Position numbers and translations under genes: made by a program | The notes under the pieces: generated by a model | The model's database searches: none | Told to the model about the DNA's origin: nothing | Seen by the model: only the letters and a program-made list of their open reading frames with translations | Part shown: piece by piece, positions 1 to 10,109 of the stretch | Position numbering within the stretch: the stretch's first letter is position 1 | Layout of the letters: every line of letters begins with the position of its first letter | Assembly: GCA_003164035.1 (NCBI GenBank) | Contig: PLRS01000056.1 | Coordinates: 1 to 64,000, forward strand | DNA length: 64,000 nt | Direction of reading: 5' to 3' | Source of the DNA: Bryobacterales bacterium | GTDB taxonomy: Bacteria; Acidobacteriota; Terriglobia; Bryobacterales; Bryobacteraceae

Positions 1-86
1 TCCTTCATTTTCGGATTCCAGCGCTTGGTCTGGTGCCCGAAGTGAACGCCGGCTTCGAGCAACTCCTTCATCGATATTGCGGGCAA
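1..86 (-). CDS. rpsB: 30S ribosomal protein S2, N-terminal part
   Basis: The first 28 codons of ribosomal protein S2; the rest lies beyond the window. The reading contains [20 protein letters not shown], the conserved S2 N-terminus. A TTG at 84-86 gives [13 protein letters not shown] and has an AGGAGG Shine-Dalgarno four bases upstream, whereas the ATG at 69-71 lies 19 bases from it, so TTG is the likelier start. It follows rpsI on the same strand after about 120 bases, the usual rplM-rpsI-rpsB order in Acidobacteriota and many other phyla. Confidence 0.93.
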   Translation of the reverse strand, partial: MPAISMKELLEAGVHFGHQTKRWNPKMK

Positions 87-209
87 ACTACCTCCTAGTA
101 GATTGGCTGAGGGAAATCCCCCTCGATGGGCCTTCGACGGCGTTCCGCCGCCGTCCGCGCGGTCCAAAGCGAGATTTGCGCGGACGGAGGCAAAACCGAA
201 AGCGGGAAA

Positions 210-608
210 CTAACGCTTGGAGAACTGGAAACGCTTGCGAGCGCCCTTTTGGCCGTACTTCTTGCGCTCGTGAGCGCGCGGATCGCGAGTCAGATAACCC
301 AGCTTTTTGAGTTTCGCCCGCAACTCCGCGTTGAACTCCACCAACGCCCGGGATACCCCCAGACGGGCGGCGCCCGCCTGGCCGGCAACCCCGCCGCCAT
401 CGGCGAGGATCAGGACATCGAACTTATCGATCGTTTCGGTTGCCGTCAGCGGCTGCCGCACCACCGCGCGCGTGCTTTCGGTAACGAAATACTCACCGAA
501 CGCGCGATGATTGACCGTAATGTCGCCCTTCCCGGGACGCAAAAATACTCTTGCCACCGACCTTTTGCGGCGGCCCGTACCCAAATATTGCACCAATGTC
601 GCTGCCAC
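210..608 (-). CDS. rpsI: 30S ribosomal protein S9
   Basis: Small-subunit ribosomal protein S9, 132 residues, the normal family length. It shows the [14 protein letters not shown] start, the central [12 protein letters not shown] loop and the basic C-terminal tail ending KRFQFSKR, which reaches towards the P-site tRNA in known ribosomes. It lies 16 bases downstream of rplM on the same strand, so the two are almost certainly co-transcribed. Intact, no oddities. Confidence 0.98.
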   Translation of the reverse strand: MAATLVQYLGTGRRKRSVARVFLRPGKGDITVNHRAFGEYFVTESTRAVVRQPLTATETIDKFDVLILADGGGVAGQAGAARLGVSRALVEFNAELRAKLKKLGYLTRDPRAHERKKYGQKGARKRFQFSKR

Positions 609-624
609 TAAGCCTTACCTTCCG

Positions 625-1062
625 TTATTTCACCGCCAGCGCGACCGGCTGCTGCGCTGCGTGAGGGTGCCGGTCGCCGGCGTACACCTGAAGCTTCCGG
701 TACATCTGTTTACCGAGCTTGGTCTTGGGAAGCATGCCCTGAATGGCGTCTTCCACAATCCGGATGGGCTTTTCCGCGCGCACCCGTTTCAAGCTCTTCT
801 CCACCAATCCGCCCGGATACCCGGTGAAATGGCGATAAATCTTGTTTTCTTCTTTCCGGCCCGTCAGCCGGACTTTAGCCGCGTTGATGACGATCACATG
901 ATCGCCCGTGTCCAGGAACGGAGTATAGCTCGGCTTCGTCTTGCCCATCAGCAGCATAGCCGCCTTGGTGGCCAGCTTGCCCAATATCACGTCCTGGGCG
1001 TCGATCAGATGCCACTTGCGGACAATACCGTTCTTGGAAGGGAACTCAGTACTCATTGACAC
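625..1062 (-). CDS. rplM: 50S ribosomal protein L13
   Basis: Large-subunit ribosomal protein L13, 145 residues, as expected for the family. Seen: [17 protein letters not shown] near the N-terminus, [18 protein letters not shown], the HFTGYPGG motif and a [12 protein letters not shown] segment. First gene of the rplM-rpsI-rpsB operon. The annotated start gives [12 protein letters not shown]; an ATG two codons later is equally possible. Confidence 0.98.
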   Translation of the reverse strand: MSMSTEFPSKNGIVRKWHLIDAQDVILGKLATKAAMLLMGKTKPSYTPFLDTGDHVIVINAAKVRLTGRKEENKIYRHFTGYPGGLVEKSLKRVRAEKPIRIVEDAIQGMLPKTKLGKQMYRKLQVYAGDRHPHAAQQPVALAVK

Positions 1063-1119
1063 ACGTCTCCACCTAAAGCCAGTTGCAAACTTTAAGGGTA
1101 GCGGGAGAAGAGGCCGTTG

Positions 1120-1805
1120 TCAAATTGTCACGAACGAATCGCGTTGAGGTGGCGGGGGCGCGGGAAACGCGGTTTTTCGCACTTTGGCCCAAATAACCGT
1201 CAGACAGTAGGCCACGAAAAGCAAAATCAAGGTTTCGGTGGGGAAGCGATAGCGAACGCTGATAAAAATCACGTAATAGGGAAGGGGGAACAAGAGGATT
1301 ACCGCCAGCAATGGATACACCGGGTAGCCGCGGCGTGCCGTGAGGACGGCCCCGACGAGGAAAAAAGGGAGCCACAGAGAACCGGTCAGGCGCTTCCATA
1401 GCATCAGATTGGAAATACCGTGAACGTGGGCGGTGTAGACCGAATCGTACCCGATCCACCAATTACGGATTCGCAGCCCGGTGAGGTCGAGGAACTTGCC
1501 GGGATTGTGGCGGATAAACTCAATCCCCTCGCGCCCGCACTCGCGATCATAGGCGGCCTCGCCCAATTCTCGCATCCGTTTGGCTTCGACCGGGGAATCG
1601 GAGGCGCATAAAGCGAGAGTGTACAGGCCCGAGCCGGTCCTCCAGGCAATGTCGTTATTGCCCATCCGCAATTGGATACCGCCGCTGCTGCGTGGCGTGA
1701 ACTCCCCTACCAGCAGCGCATTCCGGATCATCCATGGCAGCATCGCCAGGAAGCAGACGACGGCTGCCAGGCCCGGTTTCCAGTAACGCCAAATTTCCAA
1801 TCCGT
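1120..1805 (-). pseudogene. GT39-like membrane glycosyltransferase, C-terminal remnant
   Basis: About 225 residues with membrane helices and the typical C-terminal half of an ArnT/PMT-like (GT39/GT83) glycosyltransferase: LPWMIRNALLVGEF, then GIQLRMGNNDIAWR, a short periplasmic part (DRECGREGIEFIRHNPGKF) and several hydrophobic segments ending near YYVIFISVRYRFP. The N-terminal half, which would carry the catalytic acidic residues, is missing. At about 1795-1805 the sequence joins directly to a methyltransferase remnant read in another frame. An upstream TTG (1818) allows translation but only through foreign sequence. Non-functional by inference. Confidence 0.7.
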
Positions 1806-2255
1806 CGCGTCCGGGCAAAATGGTTCGTGGTGAAGGAACCGTAACACGGGCTTACCGATCCAACCGGGGTGTTGGTCGATCAACAGGAGACGGCCGCCGG
1901 GCACTAGACAACGCCCGGCCTCGCGTAGAAAAGCCGCGACGTCGGGGATGTGATGGAAAACATTGAGCATGCCGATAAATCGCACCGATTGATCCGCGAA
2001 CGGCATGCGGGTGGCATCCACCACCCGGTCTACCCCGTCATACGGCAAAACATCTGTCGTGACCAATTCGGGAATCATTCGCTGCGCGAAGCCGCCGCCA
2101 GAACCAAGTTCCACGGCGAGGCCCTCATTCGGGCAGGCTGACAGACACGCGGCATATCTGGCGTATATCTCGGTGTAGAACCGTTTCAACGCCGGCTTAG
2201 CATCGATGACGGCACGGATCTCGGCGATCCGGTCGGGGCTATCGAGAGAGTCCAT
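1728..2255 (-). pseudogene. SAM-dependent methyltransferase, C-terminally truncated
   Basis: Class I methyltransferase (Methyltransf_11-like). The SAM-binding motif I is present (AVELGSGGGF, about residues 46-55), followed by DVLPYDGVDRVVDATRMPF and the LNVFHHIPD motif and PGGRLLLIDQHPG. It stays family-like up to about HHEPFCPDATDW (near base 1805), after which the frame runs through GT39 sequence read out of frame. The ATG at 2255 overlaps the end of the upstream gene, as in an operon. The substrate would be a sugar, lipid or polyprenol of the envelope by context; this is inference. The family normally continues for 60-100 more residues. Confidence 0.65.
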
Positions 2256-3325
2256 GCTGAATAAATCCCAGTTTGATCCGGAGGAATCCGATCGCTGTCA
2301 TTCTCAACAACTGAAATCCATGCCGGAACCGGCTGATGTTGGTGCTGCCGACGGCCTTCGCAGTACGCCCGGAAAAACCGGCCGAGCATCTCGGGGGGCA
2401 TGGTGAGATCGGCATCGAGGATGGTCAGCAAAGGCTCGGTAGCGTGCGCGAATCCGAGGCGAACGGCGTCGGCTTTGCCTTTGCCCGTCTGTTGCAGAGC
2501 CTGGATGCGGAATTGCCCGCGATAGAGTTCCACCACCCGCAGAATCTCAGCCCAGGTGTCGTCGGTGGAGTGTCCTTCGACGAAGATCACTTCTATGGGG
2601 CAGCCCAGGTCGGGCATGCGTTTCAGTGCGTTCTCAATATTGCCCCGTTCGTTGCGGGCGGGAATCACGCACGAAATACCAGTCGGTGTCTTCGGGACGA
2701 TGGGGCGGAGCACCGCGACGTCGGTAAGGGCAAACCAGCGCAACATCGGTAGTGCGGGCATAAGCCGGTTCACGAGATCGCCTATGCCAAACAGACGCCA
2801 GGGGCAGTACCCAACCTGCCGCTGGCGAACAATCCGGAAGCCCGAAATCTCGGCTACGTTCTCCAGGTCGACGCGCGTAATGAAGGTGCTGGGGAGTTCG
2901 CCGCGACGAATGCCGACCCTGTTTGCCAGCGTGTACAACCAGCGAAGATACGGGTTATAGAGGACCACTAAAACACGCGAGGTGCGCGCCAACCTGGCAT
3001 TAAGCTGCAGTAGCAACCCTTGGATGTCGAAGTGATGATTAAAGGTTCCGTTGATCAGAATCGCGGTGCGCAGCCCGTCTTCCGATGTCAGATCGGGGAA
3101 GTCCTCGCCGTCGTCGATCACCTCTTTGCGCGGGTTATCGATTTCAGCCAGGAGCGCACCGGAGTCGTTTTCGCGAGGCAGCCACTGGAGGACGCGGTCG
3201 TAGTATCGGGTGAGAGCGCTCAACTCCCGTGCGAGCAGTCGATTCAGGTACCTGCGCCACCGGCTGGTCGCGGAGGGCCGCGGGTCGCATCGCTCCGCGG
3301 ATAAAACAGAAGGCGCTTGCATCAT
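2239..3325 (-). pseudogene. Bifunctional methyltransferase/GT2 protein, internally deleted and frameshifted
   Basis: The frame from 3325 starts with a methyltransferase-like part without the glycine-rich SAM motif I but with its distal half (AILINGTFNHHFDIQ, RVLVVLYNPYLRWLY), followed by a GT2 domain: ISCVIPARNERGNIENAL, VIFVEGHSTDDTW, KADAVRLGFAHA and the DXD-like LDADLTMPPE. After about FFRAYCEG (base 2363) the frame leaves the family, but another frame gives the GT2 C-terminus (NISRFRHGFQLLRM, then FLRIKLGF) down to a TAG at 2239-2241. About 100 residues of the middle are missing, so the gene has an out-of-frame internal deletion. Intact relatives are 450-500 residues. Confidence 0.7.
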
Positions 3326-3423
3326 TCGAGTAAACGAAGCCTGTCACAACGAGATGCTACGTTGCCAGATGATATCACACTACCCTCCATCGATCCGCCG
3401 TGTGAGAGACAGGGATGGCCGAA

Positions 3424-3955
3424 TCATGAGGTCAGTCTTCTAACTGGTAGAAAGGGTTTCATGTGTTCCCACAGTACGGCGCAGCACAGATCCGCCGCGA
3501 ACCCCGCCGGCAGGAAGATAGCGAAGCAAATAACGACGAACCTAACGGCTGAAATACTGGACGAAATAGTACGTCAGTGGGTAAACGGCGAGAATGGAGG
3601 CCAGCAACAGCGCCGGAAGCCGGTGCCCGGTCCGCCACATGAGAAAAGCCCAAACCAGGCGAAGAGAGACCAAAGCAGCCGGATGACGAAGGTGAGACAG
3701 TTGGACGGAAGATCGGCCCAGAAACAGGCAATCCGGGCCAGAGTCAGGTCTCGGAAACACTAGGGAGCAGAGGTCCACGAACGGCAAGCAGGAATATGGC
3801 GGCATCCGGCCGAATACGGGAGATGCGGAAACCGCGGCGACGAGCGTCTCTCGAGCGTCCTGTATAGGTTCCCATCTCGTCCGCAATTCTCGCACAACTT
3901 CGCCCCGTGACGGCGCAGAAAGGGCCGCGATGTACGAACCCATCCGCCGCGGCAC
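3424..3955 (-). pseudogene. Degraded membrane-protein gene, possibly GT39-like
   Basis: Two hydrophobic pieces in different frames: FLMWRTGHRLPALLLASILAV then YPLTYYFVQYFSR to a stop at about 3542, and a continuation in another frame (RFVVICFAIFLPAGFAADL) to 3424. The YPLTYY...YFSR pattern recalls the last helices of GT39/ArnT-like transferases, like the remnant at 1120-1805. No start codon or catalytic region can be defended. The call of a decayed gene is tentative; it could also be non-coding sequence with chance hydrophobic frames. Confidence 0.3.
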
Positions 3956-4109
3956 CGAAAATCTCCGTTCTAGAACCGGACGCGGCGCGTTAGCGAGAGG
4001 GCGTGGCGGCTCATAAAGGTATAATCTCTACATCGATGGTAATTTTGAGCGTGGCTCGGTTGCGTCCGTTCGATCCGCCGTTCGGCGCTCTACTCGGGAG
4101 CTTCAGCGC

Positions 4110-5723
4110 ATGAAGCAGGCCGTCGTCATTGGAGCTGGCCCGGCGGGGTTGACCGCCGCTTACGAACTATCGACCCGAGCCGGTATCCGGCCCATCGTGC
4201 TTGAGAAGAGCCGCGAGATGGGCGGTATTTCCCGCACCGTCAACTACAAGGGGAACCGGATCGATATAGGCGGGCACCGGTTTTTTTCCAAGGTGGACCG
4301 GGTCATGCGCTGGTGGCTGCGGATGCTGCCGCTCGAAGGCGGCCGGAACGGCGCCGAGGCCATCCGGTATCACGGCATGGAACGGAGCGTGGACGCGGCA
4401 CCGGCCGGCCCCGACCCGGCGCGCGAAGACCGCGTCATGCTGCTGCGCTCGCGTAAGTCGCGCATTTACTATCTGCGCCGCTTCTTCGATTACCCCGTCA
4501 CCCTGAGCAAGGACACGCTGGTCAAGCTGGGCGCATGGCGCACGGCGAAGATCGGGCTCAGTTACGTGAAGAGCGCGCTTCGGCCGCTCCCCGACGAACG
4601 CACGCTGGAACAATTTTTCATCAACCGTTTCGGCAAAGAGCTCTATCTCACGTTTTTCAAGAGCTACACGGAAAAGGTATGGGGCGTCCCCTGCGACAAG
4701 ATCAGCGCCGAATGGGGCGCCCAGCGCATCAAGGGGCTGTCCATCCGGGCCGCTCTCGCGCATGCCTTTCGCAAGGCCTTTCCGCGGAAAGTCGAGGGCG
4801 CGCTCCATCAGAAAGGCACGGAGACTTCGCTGATCGAGCAATTCCTCTACCCTAAGTTCGGCCCTGGGCAGATGTGGGAGGAAGTGGCGCGGCGGGTGCG
4901 GGAACTGGGCGGCGAGATCCAGTGCGGCTGGCGGGCCGACCGGGTCAGAACCGACGGCTGGCGGGTGACGGCTATCGAAGCGGTGTCGGAAGAGACCGGC
5001 GAACGGCGCACGTTCGCCGGCGATTGCTTCTTCTCCACCGCGCCGATCCAGGAACTGATGCGCTGTTTCGACACGCCTCCGCCGACCGAGGTGCTGGCCG
5101 TGTCGGACGGCCTGGTGTACCGGGACTTCATTACCGTGGGGCTGCTGCTGCGCTCCCTGAAGATCCACGACGGCACACCGCGGGGGCGGAAACTGATCAG
5201 CGATAACTGGATCTACATTCAGGAGCCGGACGTATTGCTGGGCCGGCTCCAGGTCTTCAACAACTGGAGCCCGTTCATGGTGGCGGACCCGTCCACGGTT
5301 TGGCTGGGGCTGGAATACTTCTGCAACCAGACCGACGAATTGTGGAAGTTGCCCGATGAGCCGATGGTGGCGCTGGCCAAAGAGGAGTTGAGCAGGATCG
5401 GCATCATCGACGCCGGCGAAGTGCTCGACGCGGTGGTGCTGCGCGTGGAGAAGACCTATCCGGCCTACTTCGGCACCTATGACCGTTTTTCGGAAATCCG
5501 CCAGTATACGGACCGCTATGAGAACCTGTTTCTGATCGGCCGGAACGGCATGCACCGTTACAATAACCAGGATCATTCCATGCTGACCGCCATGATGGCC
5601 GTGGACAATCTCGTGGCCGGCATCACCGACAAGAGCAATCTTTGGGACGTGAATACGGAAACCGAGTATCACGAAGAGGCAACCGCCCCGGATCGGCAGG
5701 CTGGCCTCCAGGGCGGGCAGTGA
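4110..5723 (+). CDS. NAD(P)/FAD-dependent oxidoreductase (amine-oxidase/UDP-galactopyranose-mutase-like)
   Basis: A 537-residue flavoprotein. The N-terminal dinucleotide-binding fold reads [15 protein letters not shown] (residues 5-19), then the second strand acid (VLEKS) and GGHRFFSKV, seen in the amine-oxidase/protoporphyrinogen-oxidase-like family found in polysaccharide clusters. A C-terminal FAD contact is visible ([19 protein letters not shown]). The ATG at 4110 has GGGAG 8 bases upstream. It overlaps the next gene by four bases (GTGA), so the two are translationally coupled and probably act on the same polyprenol- or sugar-linked substrate. The exact substrate is not visible. Intact, unlike its left neighbours. 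Confidence 0.85.
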   Translation: MKQAVVIGAGPAGLTAAYELSTRAGIRPIVLEKSREMGGISRTVNYKGNRIDIGGHRFFSKVDRVMRWWLRMLPLEGGRNGAEAIRYHGMERSVDAAPAGPDPAREDRVMLLRSRKSRIYYLRRFFDYPVTLSKDTLVKLGAWRTAKIGLSYVKSALRPLPDERTLEQFFINRFGKELYLTFFKSYTEKVWGVPCDKISAEWGAQRIKGLSIRAALAHAFRKAFPRKVEGALHQKGTETSLIEQFLYPKFGPGQMWEEVARRVRELGGEIQCGWRADRVRTDGWRVTAIEAVSEETGERRTFAGDCFFSTAPIQELMRCFDTPPPTEVLAVSDGLVYRDFITVGLLLRSLKIHDGTPRGRKLISDNWIYIQEPDVLLGRLQVFNNWSPFMVADPSTVWLGLEYFCNQTDELWKLPDEPMVALAKEELSRIGIIDAGEVLDAVVLRVEKTYPAYFGTYDRFSEIRQYTDRYENLFLIGRNGMHRYNNQDHSMLTAMMAVDNLVAGITDKSNLWDVNTETEYHEEATAPDRQAGLQGGQ

Positions 5724-7300
5724 GCGGCCAGCGCAGCGAACCGTTAGGCTTGAAGCGGCTATTGGTCCCAACCGTCGTGGGGTTGGTCTACCTGGCGTTC
5801 TGCCTCCTGCTGGACGCCGCCGCCGGGGCGTGGCACACGCCATTTGTGGCCTACCCGGACGAGCCGGCGCACTTCGTCGGCAGCGTCATGTTCCACGACT
5901 GGGTGCTCTCCGGCCGGCTTCTGCAGCCAATGGCGTTCGCGCGGCAGTATTACGATCACTACCCCTATTTCGCCGTGGGCTATTGGCCGCCGTTATTTTA
6001 CGTCGTGACGGGCGCCTGGTTTCTGCTGGCGGGGGTGGGCCGCTGGCAGGCATTGATCGTCCCGGCGGTTTGCGCGGCCGGTTCCGCCTGGCTCCTGTTT
6101 GCGCTGGTGCGCCGGCGCGCGGGAGCGGTGGTGGGTTTCTGTGCCGGCCTGCTTTATCTCAGTCTTCCGCAGGTCCAGCAATACACGACCATGGTGATGA
6201 TCGACCATGTCAGTTCCTTTCTCGCCCTGATGGTGTTGTTTCTGTCGCTGCGGTTGCTGCGAAACCCCTCGCTCCCGAACGGAGTCCTGTGTGCGTTGGC
6301 CAGTGCCGCGGCAGTACTCTCCAAATACAGTGCGCTTTATCTGTGCGCTTTGCCATTCGCTCTCACGCTCTTCTCGCGGCGATTGAACTTGTGGCGCAAA
6401 CCAGCGTTCTGGCTGCAGCCGGCGATTGTCGCGGCGATGGTTGGCCCCTGGGCCTGGTGGACTGCGCGGCTGGCAACTTACGGCTTACCGCCCGGCCGTC
6501 GCTCTCTTAATTGGGAACGGGTGCTAGCGTTCCTGAGTGGCTTGTTCCACATGTTTCCGGCATCTCTGCAGCCGCTTTTGGTGGCGGGGCTGGTGCTTCT
6601 GCTTCTGTTCCGCTCGCGTTGGGGGGACGAGGACTTGGGGGCCGGTCTGCTGGCGGCCGGATCCGTGGCGTTCCTGGTGATTTCTCCGGTCGGTCCCGAC
6701 GAAACGCGCTACCTGCTGGCGGTTGCCGCGGCATTGCTGGTTCTGTCGATTTACGGCTGGACGGCGCTTCTATCCGGGATTTCTGACGGCCCCAAGCGCG
6801 TCGCCGTGGCGTGTCTTGTTACCGGCACTTTGTTGTTCTCGGTGCTCGAATGGGGCCGCTTTCCCCGGCCCGCCCGGTATCCGGTGGAGGCGCTGGTGAA
6901 AGCCGTCATCGGCGACCCGCGCTGGCAGGGCCGGAGGATCATGGTGCCGCCCAACCTGGAGGGCCCCTTCATCGCCGAGTTCGCCTGTCTGGGGTCGCGC
7001 AACCCCGCCTATCAATTGGTCCGGCCCAATAAGGTTTTCTCTTCCCAGAACTGGTTCGGCGACGACTACTCGCCCCGGGTTCACTCCCCCGAAGAAATGA
7101 TGGATTACCTTGGGCGGAACCCGGTGAGCCTGATCCTCTGGGAGGACCGCCCGCTAACCGAGTTGCGCCTCCATGAGCGCGTCATGGCCGAGATGCTGCG
7201 AAGCTACCCGGCCGCCTGGCATCCCGTGTTTTCCGTCCCCGGCGGCGGCTCTTCCTCTTCCGCGTGGACGGTCTTCGAGTACGTACCGAAGAGGCCGTGA
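5720..7300 (+). CDS. GT39-like membrane glycosyltransferase
   Basis: A 526-residue polytopic membrane protein of the dolichyl/polyprenyl-phosphate sugar-dependent glycosyltransferase group (PMT_2/GT39). The start was placed at the GTG at 5720, which overlaps the upstream TGA; a longer frame from 5642 would overlap it by 80 bases. The first hydrophobic segment ([20 protein letters not shown]) is followed by a periplasmic loop with [11 protein letters not shown], whose acidic pair is the expected catalytic site. Around ten further hydrophobic stretches follow, then a soluble C-terminal part (from about residue 390). It presumably transfers sugars from a lipid carrier to envelope molecules; donor and acceptor unknown. 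Confidence 0.8.
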   Translation: MSGQRSEPLGLKRLLVPTVVGLVYLAFCLLLDAAAGAWHTPFVAYPDEPAHFVGSVMFHDWVLSGRLLQPMAFARQYYDHYPYFAVGYWPPLFYVVTGAWFLLAGVGRWQALIVPAVCAAGSAWLLFALVRRRAGAVVGFCAGLLYLSLPQVQQYTTMVMIDHVSSFLALMVLFLSLRLLRNPSLPNGVLCALASAAAVLSKYSALYLCALPFALTLFSRRLNLWRKPAFWLQPAIVAAMVGPWAWWTARLATYGLPPGRRSLNWERVLAFLSGLFHMFPASLQPLLVAGLVLLLLFRSRWGDEDLGAGLLAAGSVAFLVISPVGPDETRYLLAVAAALLVLSIYGWTALLSGISDGPKRVAVACLVTGTLLFSVLEWGRFPRPARYPVEALVKAVIGDPRWQGRRIMVPPNLEGPFIAEFACLGSRNPAYQLVRPNKVFSSQNWFGDDYSPRVHSPEEMMDYLGRNPVSLILWEDRPLTELRLHERVMAEMLRSYPAAWHPVFSVPGGGSSSSAWTVFEYVPKRP

Positions 7301-7349
7301 GAGCGCGGTCACGACCCTCCTCGGACCAGACTTGAATCCAGCTTTCCCC

Positions 7350-7652
7350 TCAGGCAAGCAAAGCACGCCGAACTGCTTCCGGCTCGCGCGCGATCACCGT
7401 CAGGAAGGCTCGAGCGGGGCCGCTGGGGACTCGCCGCCCGTGCTCCCAGTGTTCCAAGGTTCGTTTGCTCAAGCCGAATAATTTGGCAAACTCGCCCTGC
7501 GAGAGAGAAATCTTCTCCCTGATCGCCCTGACATCGATGTCTTCGGGGACGTGTACTTCACAGCCGTGATTCTGCTTGCCCCTGGCAAAAGCGAGCGCTT
7601 GCCTGGCGCTCTCGATCATTCGCTCGCCCGCTGTCGGTTTCTTCTTCGTCAT
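7350..7652 (-). CDS. XRE-family antitoxin (HigA/NadS-like)
   Basis: A 100-residue DNA-binding protein with a C-terminal helix-turn-helix: IREKISLSQGEFAKLFGLSKRTLEHWEHGRR, written here in parts as SLSQGEFAKLFGLS and TLEHWEHGRR (about residues 49-72). This is the pattern of XRE antitoxins encoded after their RelE/HigB toxin. The ATG at 7650-7652 overlaps the toxin TGA (ATGA), which fixes the start. It likely neutralises the toxin and represses the operon through the palindrome at 8005-8025. Confidence 0.85.
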   Translation of the reverse strand: MTKKKPTAGERMIESARQALAFARGKQNHGCEVHVPEDIDVRAIREKISLSQGEFAKLFGLSKRTLEHWEHGRRVPSGPARAFLTVIAREPEAVRRALLA

Positions 7653-7998
7653 TTCGACTTCTTCCCAGACCCATAGGTGTTGACGATATCCGCCAAGACG
7701 CTCTTGAAAACACGACGTTCCTTCGGAGTCAAATCGGTTTTCTCGTTCTTGGCGAAGATATTGAGCAAGAAGACGGGAATGTCCGTCCCGGTGAAGAACG
7801 TAATGACCCGGTAGCCGCCACTCTTTCCCTTGCCCTCCCGGCAAAACGCACTTTGCGGGCGCCGCCCGTTCCCTCAATCACGTCGCCGGCCGCCGGGTTG
7901 GCGGCAATCCAGGTCACGATGGCAAGCCGCTCCGCGTCGGGTAGTGCCAACGACTGCGCATCGCTAAGGAACGCCGCTGTCTCTACCACGGTCTGCAC
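7649..7998 (-). pseudogene. RelE/HigB-type toxin with a one-base frameshift
   Basis: Partner toxin of the XRE antitoxin. The first frame gives VQTVVETAAFLSDAQ through RKVRFAGR; the family continuation (GYRVITFFTG, then LLNIFAKNEKTDLTPKE and VLADIVNTYG) is in the next frame, ending in a TGA at 7649-7651. A single lost base in the G-rich run near 7830-7840 explains the switch. The likely start is GTG at 7998 with GGAG about ten bases upstream; an in-frame GTG at 8025 is also open. Restored length would be about 116 residues, typical of the family. Either a dead toxin or a sequencing indel. Confidence 0.75.
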
Positions 7999-8004
7999 AT
8001 TCCA

Positions 8005-8025
8005 GTATACTCCGCTGGAGTACAC
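8005..8025. promoter_or_regulatory. Palindromic operator of the XRE/RelE module
   Basis: A 21-base near-perfect inverted repeat, GTATACTCC-GCT-GGAGTACAC, with one mismatch between the 9-base arms. It covers the probable Shine-Dalgarno (GGAG) of the toxin start at 7998. XRE antitoxins commonly bind such palindromes to repress their own operon; here binding would also mask the ribosome site at DNA level. Role inferred from position and symmetry. Confidence 0.5.
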
Positions 8026-8046
8026 TCAGGCCGAGCCCGCGAGGGT

Positions 8047-8110
8047 GCTTAACCGATCTGGGGATTTCGCAGCTTCGGCGCGGCAACCGCTCCCTGGCGG
8101 TCGCCGGGAG
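8047..8110. repeat. Dispersed palindromic repeat family A, half copy
   Basis: Carries the outer arm GCTTAACCGATCT (8047-8059), GGGGATTTCGC, and the inner arm AACCGCTCCCTGGCGGTCGC (8085-8104) found in the full element at 13238-13393. The right half is missing or too diverged to align by eye. Confidence 0.75.
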
Positions 8111-8168
8111 CGGGTTTCGCCGGAACGGCTTATTAAGTACCCTATCCTGCCCGTGAACGCCGGAGTCG

Positions 8169-8717
8169 TCACTGACTATGCTGGAAAAGCGTAACCTGAT
8201 CGAGCGTGATGGACGCGCTCCCCTTGTTTTGAAGGATCAGCCGGAACTCGGAGCCGTAGACGTTAAACAGAACGCTGCCCGCGTCCCAGTAGCTGAACGC
8301 CGTCGCGGCTTTGCTCTCCGCTGTCACGAACAGCTCCGCGCTCGGAACCGCCCAGCGAGCCTGCAGCACCAGCCCCGATTCGCCGAGCGAAGTGGCCGCG
8401 GTGGTACACGCCACACACTCCATCGTGACCGCCACGGTAATCGCGGAAGTGTAGTCTAACGTCGAGTCCATCGAATACGTTTGGCCGGCTGCGATCGTGA
8501 TGTTCTCAAATACCTCGGAGTTTGAGTTCACGGCGACTAGCCCCGTGGGCACTGACTTTGAGGTCGCCTTCTTGGCGAGAGAGGCGTCGCCGGACTTCTC
8601 CGTGGCAGCTTTCTCTGGTTGGATACCCGCTCCGGCGCCCGGCCCATCTCCGGCAAACGAGGGACTCGCGGACGAAGCCGCGAGCACGGCGGCGGTGACG
8701 ATTGTAGCGATGTTCAT
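8169..8717 (-). CDS. Hypothetical secreted protein
   Basis: A 182-residue protein with a signal peptide (MNIATIVTAAVLAASSASPSFA, cut after SFA). The ATG at 8717 is preferred because the longer frame upstream adds residues without signal character. The mature part begins with an Ala/Gly/Pro-rich, charged stretch, then a region likely to be beta-rich with a CVAC motif (about residue 100) that could hold a disulfide or metal. The C-terminus reads LILQNKGSASITLDQVTLFQ, suggesting a beta-sandwich. No family recognised. Stands alone, opposite in strand to no close partner. Confidence 0.55.
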   Translation of the reverse strand: MNIATIVTAAVLAASSASPSFAGDGPGAGAGIQPEKAATEKSGDASLAKKATSKSVPTGLVAVNSNSEVFENITIAAGQTYSMDSTLDYTSAITVAVTMECVACTTAATSLGESGLVLQARWAVPSAELFVTAESKAATAFSYWDAGSVLFNVYGSEFRLILQNKGSASITLDQVTLFQHSQ

Positions 8718-8903
8718 AATGGTCGATGCGGCCGAATCCAACACAAGCCGACTGGCCGCTACATCGCCTACCATGCACTTTCCCGCCCATCGTGGCGGCC
8801 GGTAACGGCAAGCACTTGGCGATCATGGGGGAGGCCCGAGCGGCGGGATTTCGGCAAAAGCGGCAAAATCCTGCCGCCCGAACGCGAAGTGCGCCCCGGG
8901 CTC

Positions 8904-9938
8904 CTACCTCTGCACCCGTCCGGAGCCGCCGCCCTTGATCAGGGCCTGCACTTCCTCCGCCGCGATGCGGCTGAAATCGCCCACCACGGAATGCTTAAGA
9001 CAACTGGCGGCCACCGCGAATTCCAGGGCCTCGCGGTGCGTCGCGAGCGTCTGATAGCCGTAGATCAGGCCCGCCGCGAAACTGTCGCCGGCGCCCACGC
9101 GGTCCACGATGTGGGTGATGTCGTAGTGGCGGCTGAGCATGAACTCGTGCCTGTCGTTGAGGCAGGCGGACCAGCCGTTCTCCGAGGCGCTGCGGGACTC
9201 GCGCAGGGTGATGGCGACGGCTTCCAGTTTCGGGTAGTCACTGAGCACGATGTTGGTCAGGCTCTGGTATTGGGCGTAATCCAGTTCGCCCGACTGGACG
9301 TCGACATCCACCTCCAGCCCCAGGGTCATCTGCACGTCTTCCTCGTTGGCGACAATGATGTCCGCCAAGGCTACCAGCTCGCGCATCACCTCCACCGCCG
9401 GCTTACCCCACTTCCACAGGTTCTTGCGGTAGTTCAGATCGCAGGAGACCTTCACGCCCTTGGCGCGCGCCGCGGCGGCGGCTTCGAGCGACAGCGCGGC
9501 GCAGGAGGCGCTGATGGCGGGGCTGATGCCGCTGATGTGGAACCAGCCGGCTCCGTCAAAGGCGCGGTCCCAATCGATGTCGCCCGGTTTGGCCAGAGCG
9601 ATGGCGCTCGAATCGCGGTCGTAGACTACCTTGGAGGGCCGCTGGTTGGCGCCGGCCTCCAGATAGTAAATGCCCACCCGCCCCTTGGTGCGCGCGATGG
9701 CCGAGGTATCCACTCCGAAACGCCGCAATTCGGCGATGGCGGCGTCGGCTATGGGGTTCTTCGGGGGCAATGCGGTCACATATCGCGCCGGCAGCCCCAG
9801 TTGCGCCAGCGACACGGCGACGTTGGCTTCTCCCCCGCCAAAGGTCGCCACGAACGCCGGCGTTTGCAGGAAGCGCTCGAAACCCGGGGGGTTCAGGCGC
9901 AGCATGATTTCTCCGAAGGTTGTAGTCGTATAAGGCAT
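8904..9938 (-). CDS. kdgK: 2-keto-3-deoxygluconate kinase (PfkB family)
   Basis: A 344-residue PfkB sugar kinase. N-terminal [13 protein letters not shown] and [16 protein letters not shown] match KDG kinases; the C-terminal signature [13 protein letters not shown] supplies the anion hole and catalytic Asp. It would phosphorylate 2-keto-3-deoxygluconate from pectin or uronate breakdown. The start at 9938 ([11 protein letters not shown]) is chosen since it aligns with the family; the frame could extend to 10028. No pathway partners sit next to it. Other PfkB specificities, such as fructokinase, cannot be excluded. Confidence 0.85.
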   Translation of the reverse strand: MPYTTTTFGEIMLRLNPPGFERFLQTPAFVATFGGGEANVAVSLAQLGLPARYVTALPPKNPIADAAIAELRRFGVDTSAIARTKGRVGIYYLEAGANQRPSKVVYDRDSSAIALAKPGDIDWDRAFDGAGWFHISGISPAISASCAALSLEAAAAARAKGVKVSCDLNYRKNLWKWGKPAVEVMRELVALADIIVANEEDVQMTLGLEVDVDVQSGELDYAQYQSLTNIVLSDYPKLEAVAITLRESRSASENGWSACLNDRHEFMLSRHYDITHIVDRVGAGDSFAAGLIYGYQTLATHREALEFAVAASCLKHSVVGDFSRIAAEEVQALIKGGGSGRVQR

Positions 9939-10109
9939 CACAGCAGATTTTAACGTGGCGACGCGGGCTTGTCGCGCCGGAGCCCGCCGGAGGAGTCGTG
10001 CATCGCGCCGCCCGATCGTACCGCTCAACCGCTCGACCGGGGCAGGTTGCGTCCCATGGGCGCGTTCTGCTATAAGAGCTAAACGTCCTCAGTGCCAGGC
10101 AGGCGTGAG

